This document shows, one piece after another, positions 9,450 through 22,939 of a stretch of 64,000 nt of DNA. A program made the position numbers and the translations under genes. Source of the DNA: Hysterium pulicare CBS 123377. Lineage: Eukaryota; Ascomycota; Dothideomycetes; Hysteriales; Hysteriaceae. The notes beneath the pieces were generated by a model. It was not told the origin of the DNA. It did not search any database and saw only the letters and a list, made by a program, of their open reading frames with translations. The stretch lies in NCBI GenBank assembly GCA_000467715.1, contig AJFK01000185.1:86726-150725 (forward strand), written 5' to 3'. The first letter of the stretch is position 1. Each line of letters begins with the position of its first letter.

Positions 9450-9784
9450 GAGTTCCAGTATAGAATGCGTTGATCGCTTTAACATAATTTCATTCTGATT
9501 AGGGAATTTACTTTTTTTTTTTTTAAAAAATAATTTATATCTACCGATTGTTAATTACGGCCAGCAGCGAGAGGTTAATTTTTGCCTACGAGACATCGCA
9601 TCACATTTTACCAAGGGTAGCGCCGCGATTTACGTACCCAGGAGCCTAGACTCTGAGATCGAAAGCGTCTATCAAAGCCTAAAGAGGGTTTGCGCATACC
9701 AGGAAACTTCAAAATAGGAACCTTTTATTTTCTCCGCTCTGCAAATGTCTCTCTCACATATCCACTCTTTTTCTCGTTTGCAGA
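9450..9784. other. AT-rich intergenic, 5' flank of methyltransferase gene
   Basis: It contains a homopolymer block near 9510-9530 (a T run followed directly by an A run) and otherwise unremarkable sequence up to the methyltransferase start codon. The T/A block can form a weak hairpin. No gene is seen. Confidence 0.45.
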
Positions 9785-11163
9785 ATGCGATACATTCGCT
9801 TTCTCAAGCCTCCACGCATTGTTGACAACGCCTGCACATTCCTTGTAACTATCACATCTGATCTTGGGGACGACTTCCTCCCTGACGACGTCATACTATC
9901 AGCTACCCTCCGCTCCGATGACCCCGCAGGCGACATCTATCTTCGTCGGACCCTAAAATGGACCTCCGGAATGCGCACACTTTCAGGGTCCTTTGAACTC
10001 GCGCACAATGATGTCGAGTATCCCGCCCGTGTTCATGTAGGCGTCCGAGCAAGTCCAACGTCCGATTTTTTCGAGAAACATCACGGAGATACGGATCCTC
10101 CTAACATTATCTCCGCCTGGAGCGCCATTATCGATCCCAGCAATGGAGTTGCTGAAGCCGAGAAGAAGGTTGAAAGACGCTTTATGCCACTGAGTAATCG
10201 GACAATATGTATATGGGAAGAAACGGGCGAAAGCATAGCGCGCCATTTATGGTATATTTTTATCACTTTCAACGTTTTCGGTAGAGCTTCAAGGTTGAGC
10301 TGTAAGCTAAATCGTCATATAGGGACGCTGGACTCGCTCTATCCGCATACCTCGACCGTATGGTTGCTCTTCAAGCCGAGGCTCTCCCACTCCTGGAAGA
10401 AGTGTACGTAAGGTCCGGGTACAAATACCATGTCCCCGTCTTTTTACTTTTACCCTGTATGGTCCTCCCCGGATGCTACTTTAGTGGTATTTCGGGATGG
10501 GAATATTATACGCAGAAGTACCAAGCGGGCACTGGCAGTACTTAAACCCCCCCATTTAGAGCTGATACTAATTGTGCTCCCGTCTTAAGTCTCAGCTCTG
10601 CCACATATAAACGTCTTCGAGTCTTAGAGCTTGGAAGCGGATGCGGTATTGTTGGCATCGCCCTAGCGCAAATTGTGCCCGACACCGAGGTCATACTGAC
10701 CGACCAGGCTGAAACGGAAGCAATAGCAGCCTTAAATATTAAAAGTGCGAATCCGGCCATGGGCTCCGACATCTTCTTTCAGACTCTGGATTGGGAGGAA
10801 TCTTTACCACAGGGCATCCAAGGGAAACTTTTCGACCTCATTCTAGTGGCCGATTGCACGTATAATCCAGACAGTAGCCCTGATCTAGTGCGCACGCTTT
10901 CTAGATTAGTGAATAGGTCACCGAAAGCCATCGTGGTGGTAGCCACCAAGGTGCGGCATCCGAGCGAGGCTGTCTTCTTCGAATTAATGTCCGGGGCCGA
11001 TTTCTTGGTTGGAAGTCAGACTATTTTGTCTCTGCCTGGGGACGGTGAGACAGAGCGAGAAAAGGTGGAAGTATACGTCTTTCACCATAAGGCTAGACCT
11101 AAGGTCATTCATGATGAATCAGGTACTCCGGGCGCACCTTTTGTTTCTTTTTGGCAATCTTAG
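9785..11163 (+). CDS. Seven-beta-strand protein methyltransferase, METTL21/Rrg1 type
   Basis: Exons 9785-10251, 10323-10403 and 10590-11163 encode 373 residues. The methyltransferase half starts after the second intron: RLRVLELGSGCGIVGIALA is SAM-binding motif I, VILTD the acidic strand, and LILVADCTYNPDSSPDLVRT the post-motif block typical of the Methyltransf_16 family, whose members methylate lysines of translation factors and chaperones. The N-terminal 150 residues resemble the extra domain of fungal Rrg1-like proteins. WDAGLALSAYLD, spanning the first intron join, is the usual lead-in to motif I. The second intron (186 nt) is long; the join GT+T gives EEVLSSATYKRL, which keeps the family pattern. 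The substrate cannot be told. Confidence 0.82.
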
Positions 11164-11880
11164 CCGGTCATGATATGGAAGGGCGCATTTTAGATACCTT
11201 ATCTTAATCTACTGCTGCCGTTTCTGCAGCATAGCGTACACGTCCGATCAATCTGCGCACAGAACATCAACTACTCGCTTTGTATTGAATCCTCAATGTG
11301 GAAAGAATACTACCCTTTTATCTTCCCATTCTAAAGCAAGACCTCTCCCTAAGGCAAGCGTGGTATAATGGCCCTGTACAGAACCAGCCTCGTAGATTCT
11401 CAAAGCTCATGAAGTCTATTCTAGACGAACTAATGTAAAGTCGAGCAAGCACATCATTATGAATCACTAATCTCCTGAAGTGCTTTACAGTGATAATAAT
11501 TACACAGAGGATGTTAGAGCATATATCTGTTATTGAGATTATTAAGATGCTGCATAGCGTCTCAGCGCACAATTTGGGAGCACGGTGTGGATAGGGGACC
11601 ATGCGGCACCTATGCAGCCAAGAATGAATTTAGTAGTCGCAACGTCAGCCCCAACACTTTTCGCAATTGGATCCACCATCGCCTCAAAAGCATGTGAAGA
11701 CTCTAGCCTACCTCGCTCGTATTGAGTTTACGCGCAAGCATAGCCTACAACCTGACATGTGGCTTTTAAAGTTTCAAACACTACATTCTTTCACTTACTC
11801 AACACTTTCACTCTCCCAAAATACAACCATTCGACAAGCTCCCGCCAACCTATGGAGCGAATTGATCCATTTTCACCAGC
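11164..11880. other. Intergenic upstream of dolichol kinase gene
   Basis: 717 bp between two plus-strand genes. The minus-strand frame at 11318-11602 has no family features. I see no RNA gene; the last 150 bp are presumably the promoter and leader of the next gene. Confidence 0.4.
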
Positions 11881-14728
11881 ATGTCTGAAGACGTGAAATA
11901 CCTCGAACCTTCGGATACGGCATCAGAGCAAATCCCGCCTTCCGAAATTGAGGCTCTTGAACTTTGGCGCCGCTCGCCGCATCCTTACCACCGAAGACAG
12001 GCAGACCTTGGACGGGCACAACTGTCCAGCGAACCCTCAAGCAGTGATTGTATCCAAAGTGCCCTAGGACCTGGGAAAGACCGTATAATATTAGATGGAG
12101 ATGGGAGAGATCGCAGGAAATTATCAGGTACACCAAGTGATAGCGGGACCGAAGCCGACGACGAAGGGTATGGATTCGTACGCGCTCTCCCGGCTCCCCC
12201 GATCAAACCACGGAAGGGTCTCCGAGATGTCAGAGGAAGTGGATATGGTGGAAATAGTCCGCTTCTCACGCCTTCACAGGTTGACGAAGAAGGCCGAAGA
12301 CTTTCGGCAGGATATTTCAAGCCGGGAAAGGAGGATTTAGATAGCCCTTCTCTGACTGTCGAGGATGAGAGGGCAGTAAGACAAAAATACCTTATGAGAA
12401 GGCGTGCTGAGCTAGCAAGGAGAACTACAGAAGTGGCCTTGCTAGGAGGCATAGGACTACTGGTGATATATGGTTGTGTTTGTTGGCAGACGATCATGCA
12501 GTGGCATAGAGGTCAGAGCAAAACAATTTTTTACGAATTTAGAAAACCTCACTGATTGGCTATTAGTAGAGGTTGTCACACACCTATTGATCGTTCCCAT
12601 CCTGCTGTGCATATATCCCCTGAGGCTATTGCGCTACTCGAGAAAGCGAGGTTCATATCCAAGCCAACGGTTTCGGCAACGAATTCGACTACCGGCAGCA
12701 TTCGATCCTGCTACTATCCTATACCCAATATATTTACCAATTCTAATATCATTGTCCTTACTTCCAACGTTCCCGAAACTTATACTACCCAACATAATAC
12801 TCAGTCTCTCAGCTTTACCAACGCGAATTATTCCCTGGAGCAATATGAAGATTGGCTATTCCACGATGCATTGGTTCATCTCCGCATTGCCGTTGATTGC
12901 TTCTCAAAACACTGAATGGCCCTCGAAGCTATTTCCCCCAAAACCGTATTCTCTCAAGCTTCCACCCCCCAGTGGCCTGGATCCTGAGATCCTTGTTTCT
13001 TTGTTCGCGCTTCACCAGGCTCTTCTTCCACCGCTTCATTACCTGACTACCACCAGCTTGCTCACTGCGGAGCTTCATCTTTTGTCTATTGGTCTCATCA
13101 ACGGTCTATTATTTGCCGATTCACCGCAAATGACAATCCTCACAATACTCATTTGGGTTGGTGGACTGGGATTGTTTGTTCTTTGTGGCCACATCCTCAA
13201 ATGGGGCGTAGCACTGGCACGAATCCCACGCTGGAGGTTTCGGCGCGCTGGTCAAATCATCAAAGCTCGACAATCCTTCCTGGGACTCCTGCGCCAGGGT
13301 CTCAAGTCAAGGAGCAGCAAGGACACCTCCGATAGTGATGCTGACGAAGACGACCCAAGGATCCAAAAGCATCGTCAGAGAAACGGAGGCCTAAAGTTGA
13401 ACATCCTAGACTCTGCAAGGAACGGCTTTCGATTTCAAACCCCATCCGAACCAAGATCTGCCGTCGAACAGTCGCAAACAGGCCATTTTCTGGAGCACGA
13501 CAGTGACCCGGCGCCAAAACTATCGCCTAGGCAGAGGAGATACACTCTTCCAAACCTTACTGAACCGAAATCAATTTCGCGTCATGCCTCAGTGGGTCGA
13601 CATAAACACTCGAGATCATCCGTCGCGCAATCTTTCCTTTCAATGACGCCTACTCAAGCCGCAATACGGAAATGGCTATATGCCGGCTATGTTTATCTAA
13701 TTATTATTGGTCTAATACTTGGGCCAATTCGACATATGATCCGAAAGTATGCGCTCCATGGTATCGAACCTTTTGGCTGGGCTATCGGATACCTCTTTGG
13801 CAATATACAACCACTCCGATTCTGGATTGTAAATTGGGACCTGGAGGAGTGGATTGCATTGCCACCGATGTACGACCCGAACGATACCACACTACAATCG
13901 AGAAGCCTTGGTATTGCAGAATATTGGCGAGAATATACCGTTGGTGCTGCCAATACCCGACTACTTCTTTGTCTTTATTGCCTCGGTGTCATCGCTGTTG
14001 GATTGGCAGTTGTATTTCGACTAAGCTCAGTCGTGGAGGTGGATACTCGAAGAAAAGTTTTCCACGGCATGATGGTCGCGATGCTTCTTCCCACCATCTA
14101 CATCGACCCAGCATTTGTTTCCCTAGCGTTAGCATTAGTATTGTCAATATTTCTGCTGCTAGATCTACTACGGGCTTCACAACTGCCACCTTTGTCCCGG
14201 CCTTTAGCAAACTTCCTAACCCCCTACGTTGACGGACGAGACCTCCGAGGGCCGGTCGTCATCTCGCACATTTTCCTTCTTATAGGCTGTGCTATCCCCT
14301 TATGGCTTTCTCTAGCCGGCACTTCAAGAACAGGAGAGAGGCCGTGGGAAGGTTGGGAGGTTGCATCCCGCGACGTAAGCATGGTGGCTGGAGTCGTATG
14401 TGTCGGCATGGGCGACGCAGCTGCCTCACTTATCGGGCGACGATTTGGCAGACGCAAATGGCCTTGGGCTGGAGGCAAGAGCCTAGAAGGGAGTCTTGCA
14501 TTTGCTATCGCGGTTACAATTGGCTTAGTCTTCGGCAAGGTCTGGCTGCGACTGGGTCAGTGGGAGGAAGATACCGCAACCGCCCGCGACGGTTGGGCCC
14601 TGATGATTATCAAAGCTGCGGTTTCAGCATGTGGCGCGAGCCTGAACGAGGCGGTGCTGACCGGTGGCAACGATAACGTGATTGTACCGGTGTGCTTATG
14701 GCTCCTCGTGAGAGGCGTCAGGCTGTAG
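11881..14728 (+). CDS. SEC59: Dolichol kinase
   Basis: The enzyme phosphorylates dolichol with CTP in the ER membrane, supplying dolichyl phosphate for N-glycosylation, O-mannosylation and GPI anchors. Exons 11881-12511 and 12567-14728 (55-nt intron) encode 930 residues. The first 200 residues are hydrophilic and disordered. Many membrane segments follow, starting with VALLGGIGLLVIYGCVCW, interrupted by a second Ser-rich hydrophilic loop around residues 440-580. The C-terminal third carries the kinase signature: VDTRRKVFHGMMVAMLLP, and GMGDAAASLIGRRFGRRKWP followed by KSLEGSLAF at about residues 823-855, the CTP-binding/catalytic region. Yeast Sec59 is much shorter (about 520 residues); the long N-terminal and central insertions are typical of filamentous fungi. 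The donor GTCAGA is weak, but frame and family continuity support it. Confidence 0.9.
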
Positions 14729-16747
14729 AGGGTCCTAGGCGTTTTTGTCTTGCATTTCAAATGAGGGCGGAGGCGTTGTTGGACTTGTTAGCATTAGAAC
14801 TGGATCTGGGATGGGAGCGCATCGCTTGGACATTTGTATAATTATATAGGTATGTCTCTCTACAGTAGAGCACGTGAGTGAGGCTGGGTGCTTCTGTTAG
14901 GCACGAGAATAAAGCAGGTGCGCGCGGTACAAGACTGGCTTAACGCGGCAAGCTGAGCATTTCGAATGTTCGTATCGTACTCACTTGGGGTGACGGAGAG
15001 TACGTATTGGGCGATCGATGCTATGACCTCTCGAAGTGCTGTTGGCCTGGCTAGTTGAATCCATTGGGATTTCCCGGAGAGAGTCGGGCTTTGCGAAGGA
15101 TTATGAACGCAGCATGCATCATCCAGCCTTGCTTTGCAGTAGCCAAACGTTAACAGCTGTTTCACAATAGATAGGAAAAGATAAGGATTCAGCGTAATAT
15201 GTATCTATAGTCCAGATCCGGTTCCGGCCCAATCAGAGAAAGGAAGACGAGGGACTACTGGATTAGGTAGCGCCAGTAGAAGCCTTCCACCCTTTCCCTC
15301 AGGGCAAGGCTGCTAAGGCGGACGCAGGTGAAGCTGAGCCGTAGTCTCTTCACCTAATTGAGAGGATTGATTTGATTGATTTGATTGACCGGCAAAGCCT
15401 TTATGCCTATCAAGCCGACCTGCCAGCGTTACGCCACGATCAAGCGCGCCTGCCCGCGGAGTTGATTTGACGATGTGATGCCGGAGCTGCACGTACCCAT
15501 CTCACCTCGACTGCAGGCTGGGATCTGAGCACCTGGTCGGGAAATAGGGCAGCTGTACCCCGAGCACGTCTAAATCCAGCAACCCGTGATGGAGGGGAGC
15601 GTCGTCCAATTAATAGCTGATGAACCCAGTCCTGATAGTGGCCATCAGCTGCAGAAAGGGTCTCTCTTGTCAACCCCTCTTGAGATGATGACAGGCACGG
15701 CTACTTAGTCCTCATGTCGCAGCTGTTGAGTTGCGAGAGCGTGGGACAAGCGCCAATGGGTTCGCATGCTGCGGTGGTTGATTCATCCTGAACTGCCTGA
15801 CCCAAGTTGAACTTCGTCATTCGAGAGAGTGCTCCAGTCAGATGACGCCTTTGGTAAAGACAATTACGTCCTGGCCCAATGCTGAGGGGTCCGAGCATGC
15901 GCCGACTTCGCAGGCCACGAGATGGCTGTAGAACCACAGCATTGCCCGTGGTAAGAAGGGCGCAGAGGGACCCTTATACTGCTGCGCTGCCCGTCCGCCA
16001 TTATAATGTAGCACACCCTCAGTCGATCTCCTGCATGCAAATCGTCGCTCCCCGCTGCCGACGGTCGCTGCGCTTTACCGTTTAGTGGTGTCCATGCCCC
16101 CGATCTCCGATAAGGAATAGCCTGGTTTCCTATCAAAGAGCCCGGGGTCTCGCGCAAGAGCTTCTACCTATGACTGTCGACCTGGGCCTGGCTCACCACT
16201 TCGACCCTTCGACCAGTGCCTGTTCACTCAACCTCCTCCCAGAACTCTCCACCACCCTCCTCTCTTCACTTCCTTTCCCCATATTCTGTTTATCTTTTCC
16301 TTGCGTTGCGCTTCTTTCCTTTCTTTGTCCACCCCGAACCCTGCTTTGACTCCATAGGTCGCCCTCATCACTCAACTTCTACCATTCGTTGACCCAGTTC
16401 CACCCCAGCACCCCAACTTTAACCTTCAGCCTACCACGCTATCCACCTTACATTGCCCATCTCTTTGGATCTCATCAACCTCCTTGATCCGTCATCCTCC
16501 GAACTTTACGTATCAACGCCTGCCAAGGACAACTTTACCTCACCTCAGCCATCGAGGTTCCAACATCCCAGCGCATACTCCTCCCAACCTCCAACATCTC
16601 CTCGATACCCTTCAGCGCCGTAGCTCATGTGTAACCGCCTTACCGCCACATTATATCCCCATCTCCGCTGGTAATTGAGTAGCTTCGGGCTTTTGGGCAC
16701 ACATTAGGGTTGATAGGAGACGGCTGGCCACCCCAGCACCCGCCAGT
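14729..16747. promoter_or_regulatory. 2-kb upstream region of ATG1
   Basis: No credible gene. 15366-15390 holds a short imperfect tandem repeat of gatttgatt. From about 16195 to 16670 the plus strand is strongly pyrimidine-rich, typical of fungal core promoters and leaders, so transcription of ATG1 probably starts here. Short frames on both strands lack family features. The long distance to the ATG1 start suggests an extended regulatory region or a long leader. Confidence 0.45.
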
Positions 16748-19700
16748 ATGGCGACCCAGGCGTCACCTTTCAAGAGGAGATCATCAAACTCTACACAGTC
16801 ATCTTCCACCATGCCGGAGCCTCTCATCGGGCCGTTCAAGAAGCTAAATCACATTGGGAAGGGTAGCTTCGCAGAGGTCTATCGTGGAATACACATTGTA
16901 CGTCAAAACCATTAGTCCTGCTTACTCCTAAGTCTCGAGTTCCGCGCCGTTGTCAATCTTTTGTAGATATGTAGCCTAGTGCATGCTAACACCAGCTCCT
17001 TTTTTAGGAGAAGAAACAAAGCGTTGCTATCAAGTCCGTCAACATGAGCAAGCTTAACAAGAAGCTCAAGGATAACCTGCTATCCGAAATATCGATATTG
17101 CGGAGTCTGCATCATCCACACATTGTGTCCCTGATGGACTGCCAGGAAGCGCCCTCGAAAATGCACATAATCATGGAGTTCTGCGAGCTTGGAGATCTGT
17201 CAGCGTTTATCAAAAAGCGAGCGGATGCAGCCAATCACCCTGAGACTCAGCGCATGATGGAGAAATACCCAAATCCAGAGGTTGGCGGGTTGAACGAGGT
17301 TATCGTGAGGCACTTTGCGAAGCAAATCGCAAGCGCTCTGGAGTTTCTTCGGTCGAAAAACTATATACATCGAGACTTGAAACCGCAAAATCTCCTGCTG
17401 AACCCATCCTCGCTCTATTACGTCAAAAATGGAATCATGGAAAACATGCCCTTGGCTGCCGACGCGAACTCCTTGATTCCTGCTGCTGGTATCGAGTCCT
17501 TGCCTATGCTCAAAATTGCCGACTTCGGATTTGCGAGAGTGTTGCCTACGACATCTTTGGCAGAAACCCTTTGTGGATCACCGCTTTATATGGCACCAGA
17601 AATCCTTCGCTATGAGAAATATGACGCTAAGGCAGATCTCTGGTCGGTGGGCACGGTTCTGTACGAAATGATGGTCTCGAAGCCTCCGTTCAGAGCAAAT
17701 AATCACGTGGAGCTACTTCGCAGAATCGAAGAACGGAACGACCATATCAAATTCCCGGAGAACCTTGTGATTAGCCGAGACATGAAAACACTAATCCGAG
17801 CTTTGCTGAAGAGAAAACCGACAGAGAGAATGTCATATGACAGCTTCTTTACAAACACTGTTATCCGCGATGAAATTCCTGGATTGATAGGCGAAGATCG
17901 TGCACCTGCCGCAGAACTTACACCCACTCCGTCATCTAAGAAAATCCAGAAAATGCCTGCGGAATTGGACAGACGCGCTCAGGAAAGCCCATATTCTCAA
18001 TCACCTCGGGATAGGAGCGGCTTTGGTACAACTCCACCCTCTCGACCCAGCTCGAGGCCGACATCAGGTCAATACTATTCCAGTACACCGCCACGGCCAA
18101 CATCCGCTCGAAGGCTTAGCAATACCCCGTTGTCCACAATCGAACAACAAATGGCAACTCGAGAGAGGAGACCTACGCTAACAAGCGCAGCCACAGCGCC
18201 TCCTCGTCCCGTTCTACTACAGGATCGAAATCCGGTCCCTGCGACCATTGCCATGGATCGACGCAATAGTCGGGGATCGCCTTCCCCTACCTCTTCTGTT
18301 CTCAAAGAACACCTCGATCGTGAGCGTATCCCTCAGCGAGCTGATGAGCGTTCCTTAAGGGAGGCTAGAGAGCGGGCGGCGCAAGACATTGCGTTCGAAC
18401 GCGACTATGTGCTTGTAGAGAAACGACGTGTGGAGATTGATGCTTTAGCAGATGAACTTGCTGCTAGCCCACAAACAGCACGGGATCGACCGCTAACACG
18501 AGATGGTGCAATGGTCCGTCGAGCCACAACTCAAGGGTCTCCAACATCAACGACAGGTGCAACGGTACCTTCCAAAGCAATTCAAATTGCCTCCAAGCAA
18601 GCTCCTGTTCATCAACGGACTGGTTCGTATGAACGGCGCTATCGACCCAGTTTCGAGAGTGCCACGTCTGCTCTATCGAAAGCAATGAACATGGTAAACA
18701 TTCGAGGTCTAGGCTTGTCGCCTCCGACGATTAAGGGCTTGTCTCCACCGCAAGGCTACTCGGCATTTCCTGTTTATCCCACAGCTCAAAGCAGTCTCTT
18801 ACTCGTGGGAGATGGTGGCAAGTCGGCAAGTAAAGATGAAGATTTGAAGACTATCACCGCCGTAGAGGCTCTTGCGCATCGTAGCAACGTAGTATATGGT
18901 TTTGCCGAAGTGAAGTACAAGCAGCTCATACCTGTCACACCTAGCGACCAAGGTCTTGGAATCGGACCCACCGGGATGATGAGGAAACCAAGCGCTGATG
19001 CTGACACCGATGAAGACGACGACGAACTGACGATCGATGCAACCCTGCTTATTTCGGAAGAGGCTCTTGTCCTCTATGTCAAATCCTTGGCCATTCTCAA
19101 TCGTGCAATGGATCTTGCTGGCTCTTGGTGGCATCGTCGGAATAGAACACTCTCCTCTGCCGAACCACGTTCTCAGCCGTCACATGGACCCGCGACTGAG
19201 CGAAATGCGGAACGAATGAATCGCGTTGTACAGTTCATTCGGAATCATTTCAACGAATGCTGCGACAAGGCTGAGTACGTGGCCCGCAAACTTCAGGACG
19301 CACAGAAGCAACTTCCTCTAGATCATCCCAACCACCCCAATAATCAGGTTTCTGCATCAGGATCTGCAACGACAATTGGTTCCGCTGAAAACATTCGTTT
19401 GACCACTGGGGTCACCGCCGAAAAGTTGATGTTTGATAGAGCTCTCGAAATGAATCGAACAGCAGCTGTAAATGAGCTTGTAGGCGAAGATCTTCCTGGT
19501 TGTGAACTCAACTACTGGACTGCTGCTCGCATGCTTGAGGCTATACTTGAAGCAGACGAAGAGATACCATCTAGAGGCAAAAGCGGCAGCGAAGAGCTGA
19601 TCAATGGCCTCGAGGAGGAGGATCGCCAATCTGTACTAAAATGTAAGCGCCAATACTGTCCATAAACAAATTCTGGGTTACTAACAGGTCATAGTGCTTG

Positions 19701-19840
19701 AAAGCACGAAAGCACGACTCAGAACACTCAAGAAAAAGATCGAACAACAGAAAGCGGCCAAACGAACATCCGTTAGTGGCGCACCAACTCCTCATCCTGC
19801 TAGTAGAGGCTCGCCATCATCTGCCGGCGTTGCGAGATAG
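16748..19840 (+). CDS. ATG1: Serine/threonine kinase Atg1 (ULK1 homologue)
   Basis: Atg1 with Atg13 and Atg17 starts autophagosome formation under TORC1 control. Exons 16748-16897, 17008-19642 and 19695-19840 encode 976 residues. The kinase domain is at about residues 28-325: glycine loop [16 protein letters not shown]-binding Lys59 in VAIK, catalytic HRDLKPQN at 171-178, DFG at 222-224 and [10 protein letters not shown] in the activation segment. A Ser/Pro/Arg-rich disordered middle follows, containing [14 protein letters not shown], an Atg1-typical helix. The C-terminal Atg13-binding tandem MIT-like helical region is seen in [21 protein letters not shown] and the segments after it. The last intron is 52 nt and uses the second of two close AG acceptors; this choice keeps the coiled C-terminus [19 protein letters not shown] in frame. 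The first ATG gives a short Ser-rich N-terminal extension before the kinase domain. Confidence 0.95.
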
Positions 19841-20935
19841 TCATCGCTGCTGCATTTCCTAGCAGCATACGCTTTTCTTCTTTTACTTGCACTCCAGACT
19901 TTTGGATCACTGGCAAGACATCATTCCGTGGATCGGGTAATCCACGTTGCCTTTGAGAAAGTCATGAACAACACAATATATACCGCATTTCATTGCGCAT
20001 ATCATAGTGAAGCATCATTTCACGCTTCTTTCATCTCTTTTGCATTCGGCGGAGTTCAAGAGGCGTTCCTCCGGATCGGCCTAACTCCTCTCTCTACTCT
20101 TTGTCGTTCTTTTTTGTGCGATTTGTACAAGCGTTTCTGGATTTGCATACAACATGCTTTCGGGTTTCACGTCTCGATCAATCTTCTGGTAAGGCGCCAC
20201 TGCGAATTTGGCGTTTTATTCTGGGTTCCCGAAGATACCAGATTGCGAATGATACCAGATGTCAAGCAGGTCATGGGGGCGTCCGAACTTTTGGCAAAGG
20301 TTGCCTTTCTTGTTTTGTGCGGCGTATGGCATTATGTTGATCTACATCGCTTTCTTATGTTTCTTTCCATCCCAATTTCGGGGTATGTTTATATCAAGGA
20401 CCTCGATTGGATTGGAGTTCATGGGTTCAGGGGCACAGCGGCTGCATTATCTCTGTTTTGGATTGGTATCAATCCGTGTACGGCACACACCGTGGTAGTC
20501 ATTAAAGAGGCTTAGACTGGACCTCATCAAGGATGAGTAGGGTGGATAGGGGCTTGCGCACCTACTGTACTCTCGAAATTGAATAAAACGAAGTATTACT
20601 ATGTTGGCAATCGCTTGATCACACTAGTGCCTTTCTGATGACTCTGGGATGCTAGGTAATCTACTATAACATTCTCCGCCAAATGCCCAATATATGTGAT
20701 GCTTGAAAGCAGGAAGGTTCTAGCGATATGGCGACCGCTGCAACAGCTGATTGGACAGGAGGATAAACAGTGGCGCAAATCGGTCGCAATTCGAGAACCC
20801 AACCACGACTTTGCCATCCCATACGCGGTGCGATTCAGGCTGGTCGGACCTGATGGACGTCAAAAACATAAACTCGCACGCCCTCGTTATGTGAGACAAT
20901 CGAATACTGTTCACTAGCGCTTACATATCTCCACG
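19841..20935. other. Intergenic, probable long ATG1 3' UTR and MFS promoter
   Basis: A plus-strand open frame of 195 codons (19928-20515) crosses most of this interval, but its composition is that of T-rich untranslated sequence and it shows no domain, so I treat it as chance. I see no tRNA or repeat. The last 200 bp should carry the promoter of the transporter. Confidence 0.45.
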
Positions 20936-22939
20936 ATGGGTCTCGGCATCCTGAACGATACGAAGCTTGAGCATGTTCCAGGTAAGGACCTGAGCTTCGA
21001 AAATGATGAGAATTCCTAACTTTCTATCGCAGGGACTGCAACTGTTCTGGACGAAGGCGCCAGATTGCAAGAGGAATATGCGGCAACTCATTCCAGCGAT
21101 CTGAAGTACGATTCGACTGGGCAATTCATTCTCGTGCCTCAACCTTCAAACGATCCCAATGATCCACTTGTATGTCTAGATCTCAGGGTTGTTCATTACT
21201 TGTACTGACATGAACGATGCTAGAACTGGCCATTATGGAGACGCGACCTGATCCTCCTAACACTGTCCCTCCTCTCCGTTATTGCCTCCACTCTTAGCCC
21301 GCTGCTCGCCGCAGATACACTATCCCTCTCCTTATATTTCGGTCGCGAATTTACTGAAGTCGCGCTGTTAACCGGATATCACCTTTTAGGAGTCGGCATA
21401 GCAGGCTTCTTGTTCGTTCCATCTGCCAGGGTATGGGGAAAGCGACATTGCTACCTCATTGGGACGGTCGTCTTAATTTTCAGCAGCGCGTGGGGCGGCG
21501 CGAGCAACCATAATTATAAGAGCTTACTAGCTGCGAGGTTATTCCAGGGTATAGGACTTGCCCCTTTCGAAGCTTTGGTCAATGCCAGCGTTGGCGACAT
21601 GTATCATGTCCACCAGCGCGGAAAACGAATGGCCCTGTCCAATTTAGCGCTATTTGGAGGAGCATTCTTTACGCCGGTCCTGGTGGGCAGGATTGCGAGA
21701 GATATGAATTGGCAGTGGACGTTCTATTTTGTGGCGATCTTTTCGGGAGTGCTGCTCCCTGTAGTGTTTTTCTTCGTGCCAGAGACAGCGTTTCGGCGAG
21801 ATGCGGAGTTTAATACGGATACGGCGACAAGACATGTCAGACACCAGAAGACAGAGACTGGACTTGAATTGAGCGAGAATGGACGGCATAGCCAGGGTAC
21901 GGAAGTCGACACTGTTAGAGGGGATTTAGAGAAGCCCGAGGGGATGACAGACATTCAGGGGATGAGAGCTGCTGATCACAGCATTACTCCAGCAAAAGTC
22001 AGTTGGACGAAGAGTCTCATGCCATTCAATGGTAGGAAGGAGGATGAGAGATATCTTCGCCTTCTGTTTAGGCCTTTCCCTCTGTTCTTCCATCCGGGCA
22101 TACTATGGGTAAGCATCAATCGCACTTCTTGATAGGCCTTACGAAGCTCCTAACAAATCTTAGGCATGTCTCATTCAAGGCACTCTCATCGGCTGGACCG
22201 TCATGATCGGTATCGTCCTGGCAGCCATTATGTTGGGTCCACCTCTTTTCTTTGGTGAAGTTGAAACTGGATACATGTACACTGGTGCCTTCATCGGCGC
22301 TCTTCTAGGCTTCTTCCTCGCTGGTCTGATATCAGACTGGTCTGCAAAAGCCTTCACTCGCCTCAATCACGGTATCTATGAACCCGAATTCCGCATGGTT
22401 CTTGTCATCCCTCAGCTCATTTTCGGATGCGCTGGACTTTATGGATTCGGCATCACGAGCAACAATACCTGGAAGTATGGCTGGTTTTGGCCAGACTTCT
22501 TCTTTGCGCTTGAGGTTATGGGGATGGTGTTGGGGGCTGTGGCTAGTGCTTTGTATATCGTTGATGCGCACCGTAAGTTTTACTGTCCTAGCTTGCCTGA
22601 TGAAACTTCTAATGGTTGTTCAGGCGAGATTTCCGTCGAAGCATTTACCTGCCTTCTCGTATTCAAAAACATATTCAGTTTCGGCCTGACATTTAGCAGC
22701 TATGACTGGCTTGTTGCAGCTGGTGTCAAGCCTGTTTTTATGGCCATTGCGAGCGTGCAGGTTGTTATTTGCTTGCTTACTGTGCCGATGTGTAAGTTTC
22801 AATTACGAATGAGTTTATTCGCTACAAGCTAATGTTGGTTATAGATATATTTGGAAAGAAAAATCGCTCTTTTGTTGCTCGCCATAATGTTTTCTTTAGG
22901 GCATCCGATAAGGTCGCTGATTGGCTAACGTTTTGGTAA
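20936..22939 (+). CDS. MFS transporter, DHA1 superfamily, HOL1-like
   Basis: Six exons (20936-20981, 21033-21169, 21224-22108, 22164-22572, 22624-22791, 22845-22939) encode 579 residues with about 12 membrane spans. After a hydrophilic N-terminus, NWPLWRRDLILLTLSLLS begins the first span. FVPSARVWGKRHCYLIG occupies the motif A loop, which lacks the usual DRxGRR core, as in fungal HOL1-type carriers. RLFQGIGLAPFEALVNASVGDMY is the motif C-like region, and FFFVPETAFRR ends the first half before the long cytosolic loop (about residues 280-340). The second half carries VETGYMYTGAFIGALLGFFLAG. Transport of a cationic solute or drug is likely but the substrate is unknown. All five introns are 51-55 nt. 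Confidence 0.85.

Noticed and set aside
19928-20515. 195-codon plus-strand ORF after ATG1
   Set aside because: T-rich composition, no domain, and position immediately behind the ATG1 stop make a 3' UTR more likely.
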